Source: JBALVT01 sp036960305 | GTDB taxonomy: Bacteria; Pseudomonadota; Gammaproteobacteria; Pseudomonadales; Halieaceae | DNA: 64,000 nt | Direction of reading: 5' to 3' | NCBI GenBank assembly: GCA_036960305.1 | Contig: JBALWA010000011.1 | Coordinates: forward strand, 28,429 to 92,428 | Part shown: positions 62,974 to 64,000 of the stretch, piece by piece | Layout: the number at the start of each line of letters is the position of its first letter | How positions within the stretch are numbered: position 1 is the first letter of the stretch | Notes under the pieces: generated by a model | The model's database searches: none | Told to the model about the DNA's origin: nothing | Seen by the model: only the letters and a program-made list of their open reading frames with translations | Program-made: the position numbers and the translations under genes

Positions 62974-63204
62974 TTAGTAGTGTGGAGGTCTTTCGTCTAC
63001 CGGGCTGGGGCCATCCTGCTCTGACGATGTGGCCGCCTGCTCCTCATGCCGCTGCTTGAGCAACTCCAGTTGCCTGCGCAGCACCATGATTTCCTGCTGT
63101 TGACTGGCGATAGCCTCGTTCAGGGCCTGCACAGTATCATCCTGAAAAGCCATTTGGCTTTGCAGTTCAACCAGTTCTGCCCGCAGCGTTTCGATGTCGC
63201 CCAC
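62974..63204 (-). CDS. slyX: SlyX-family protein
   Basis: The 76-residue protein is a single coiled coil (IETLRAELVELQSQMAFQDDTVQALNEAIASQQQEIMVLRRQL) with a Pro-rich acidic end DERPPHY, which is the SlyX pattern. Its cellular role is not established. It is divergent from the SUI1 gene and precedes the acyl-CoA dehydrogenase genes on the same strand. Confidence 0.88.
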   Translation of the reverse strand: MGDIETLRAELVELQSQMAFQDDTVQALNEAIASQQQEIMVLRRQLELLKQRHEEQAATSSEQDGPSPVDERPPHY

Positions 63205-63292
63205 TAAAATCTCCCTGAATTATCGGCCCAGCCGTTCCCGTCAGGCAAGCAGGCTAATATACTGCCCGCCTGTACACAACAAAGACTGTTCC

Positions 63293-63658
63293 ATGAGTAG
63301 ACGTAACAATACAAATTCACGGCCGGTGTACTCAACCGAATCAGGGCGTTTATGCCCACAGTGCCATCGAGCGGTTGCCGAATGCGTCTGTGGTAAGGAC
63401 AGGCCCGCTGACACAGGCGATGGCATCGTACGCCTGCGCCGTGAGACCAAAGGCCGTGGCGGCAAGGCAGTGAGTATCGTCTCCGGCGTCCCACTGGCCG
63501 GGGCTGAACTAAAAGCACTGGCCAAGGCCCTGAAGCAGCGCTGCGGTGTTGGCGGCGCAGTCAAAGGCAGTGAAATTGAAATTCAGGGCGATCAACGTGA
63601 CATTCTGTTGGCTGAATTACAGAAACTAGGGTATACCGTAAAAATTGCAGGCGGTTAA
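63293..63658 (+). CDS. SUI1/YciH-type translation initiation factor
   Basis: The C-terminal 85 residues form the SUI1/eIF1 domain (VRLRRETKGRGGKAVSIVSGVPL and LKQRCGVGGAVKGSEIEIQGDQRD). The N-terminus has a short zinc-ribbon-like CPQCHRAVAECVCGK. The length of 121 residues is slightly longer than E. coli YciH. In E. coli YciH affects initiation fidelity and is not essential. The ATG at 63293 fits the homologous start; the frame is open upstream without support. Confidence 0.92.
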   Translation: MSRRNNTNSRPVYSTESGRLCPQCHRAVAECVCGKDRPADTGDGIVRLRRETKGRGGKAVSIVSGVPLAGAELKALAKALKQRCGVGGAVKGSEIEIQGDQRDILLAELQKLGYTVKIAGG

Positions 63659-64000
63659 ACGGACTTTCCGGACAATCGCTCACTTTAGGGTCATTATGTT
63701 CGATTAATTAGCCTTTTATCTACACAACCCTCACGGTACACAGCCCCTTAATGAGCCCGAAAAGTTCGAGTTACAGCCTATACTGGAAATATTTGTTAAA
63801 TAAGCGCCGTAAACCGTTATTTTTATTGGACTTATTAATTTTATGTGTTAAAAAGTTAGGCATGAGCTTGGAAAAGTCGAGAACAGGAGTGTATCTCCCG
63901 ACCTCGGCTAAATAATAACCAGGCCATAAAAAAACCATGAAAGTGAAACTGCAGTATCTGACGGATTAGATATCCCCGCGAGGTGGTAGGTTATGTACGT
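63659..64000. other. Gene-free right end with a possible structured leader
   Basis: No convincing gene was seen. A nested stem lies at 63876-63908: GTCGAG pairs with CTCGGC (one G-T), enclosing GGAG (63886-63889) paired with CTCC (63895-63898). A ten-codon frame runs 63937-63969. An ATG at 63993 with GAGG nine bases upstream may be the start of a gene cut by the window edge. The AT-rich stretch 63710-63870 may hold a promoter. Confidence 0.45.

Overview
The window looks like chromosomal DNA of a heterotrophic marine-type gammaproteobacterium. The block leuC-leuD-leuB-asd-fimV with a divergent LysR gene, and the presence of tamA/tamB, rlmL (rlmKL), slyX and a SUI1/YciH gene, are gammaproteobacterial. 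The many acyl-CoA enzymes, a CYP153-type P450, an epoxide hydrolase and a quinohemoprotein dehydrogenase suggest a lipid/hydrocarbon-using lineage such as Halieaceae or Spongiibacteraceae; that placement is inference from gene content. No rRNA, tRNA, CRISPR array, insertion sequence or prophage was recognised. Genes are densely packed with many 4-base overlaps.

Layout. 1-8.4 kb: start of fimV, then asd, leuB, leuD and leuC on the minus strand, a divergent LysR gene, a thioesterase/flavodoxin pair and an NADP-dependent oxidoreductase. 8.4-8.7 kb: a gene-free stretch with three hairpins. 8.7-20.6 kb: rlmL, an XRE-type protein with a histone-H1-like tail, then a long minus-strand run (uxuA, LLM oxidoreductase, metallo-beta-lactamase fold protein, two exported proteins of unknown function, PhyH-type oxygenase), a second LLM oxidoreductase, a hot-dog-like protein and a Cys-rich small protein. 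20.7-32 kb: pyruvate phosphate dikinase behind two palindromic operators, an acyl-CoA ligase, a soluble NAD-dependent molybdenum formate dehydrogenase (fdsG-B-A-D), a cupin and a class V aminotransferase. 32-40.5 kb: YdjM-like membrane protein, nitrobindin-like protein, OmpA-type lipoprotein, the tamA/tamB pair and a methyltransferase.

40.5-47 kb: fatty acid desaturase divergent from an AraC regulator, a [2Fe-2S] ferredoxin, a CYP153-like P450, a second AraC regulator and a SulP transporter. 47-52.7 kb: a secreted propeller-like protein, an acyltransferase overlapping an alpha/beta hydrolase, a small basic protein, and a sortase with an adjacent secreted protein that carries an LPXTG-like sorting tail. 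53-64 kb: epoxide hydrolase and thioesterase, a protein with a possibly degenerate RecB-type nuclease fold, a minus-strand operon of two acyl-CoA dehydrogenases, an amidohydrolase and a quinohemoprotein dehydrogenase, then slyX and a SUI1 factor.

Functional links: leucine synthesis is transcribed from a promoter that overlaps the LysR promoter; the ferredoxin and P450 form an electron-transfer/hydroxylase pair; FdsGBAD oxidises formate to give NADH, next to an aminotransferase that may handle glyoxylate or serine and a PEP/pyruvate-node enzyme; the sortase and its likely substrate form a compact two-gene surface-anchoring module.
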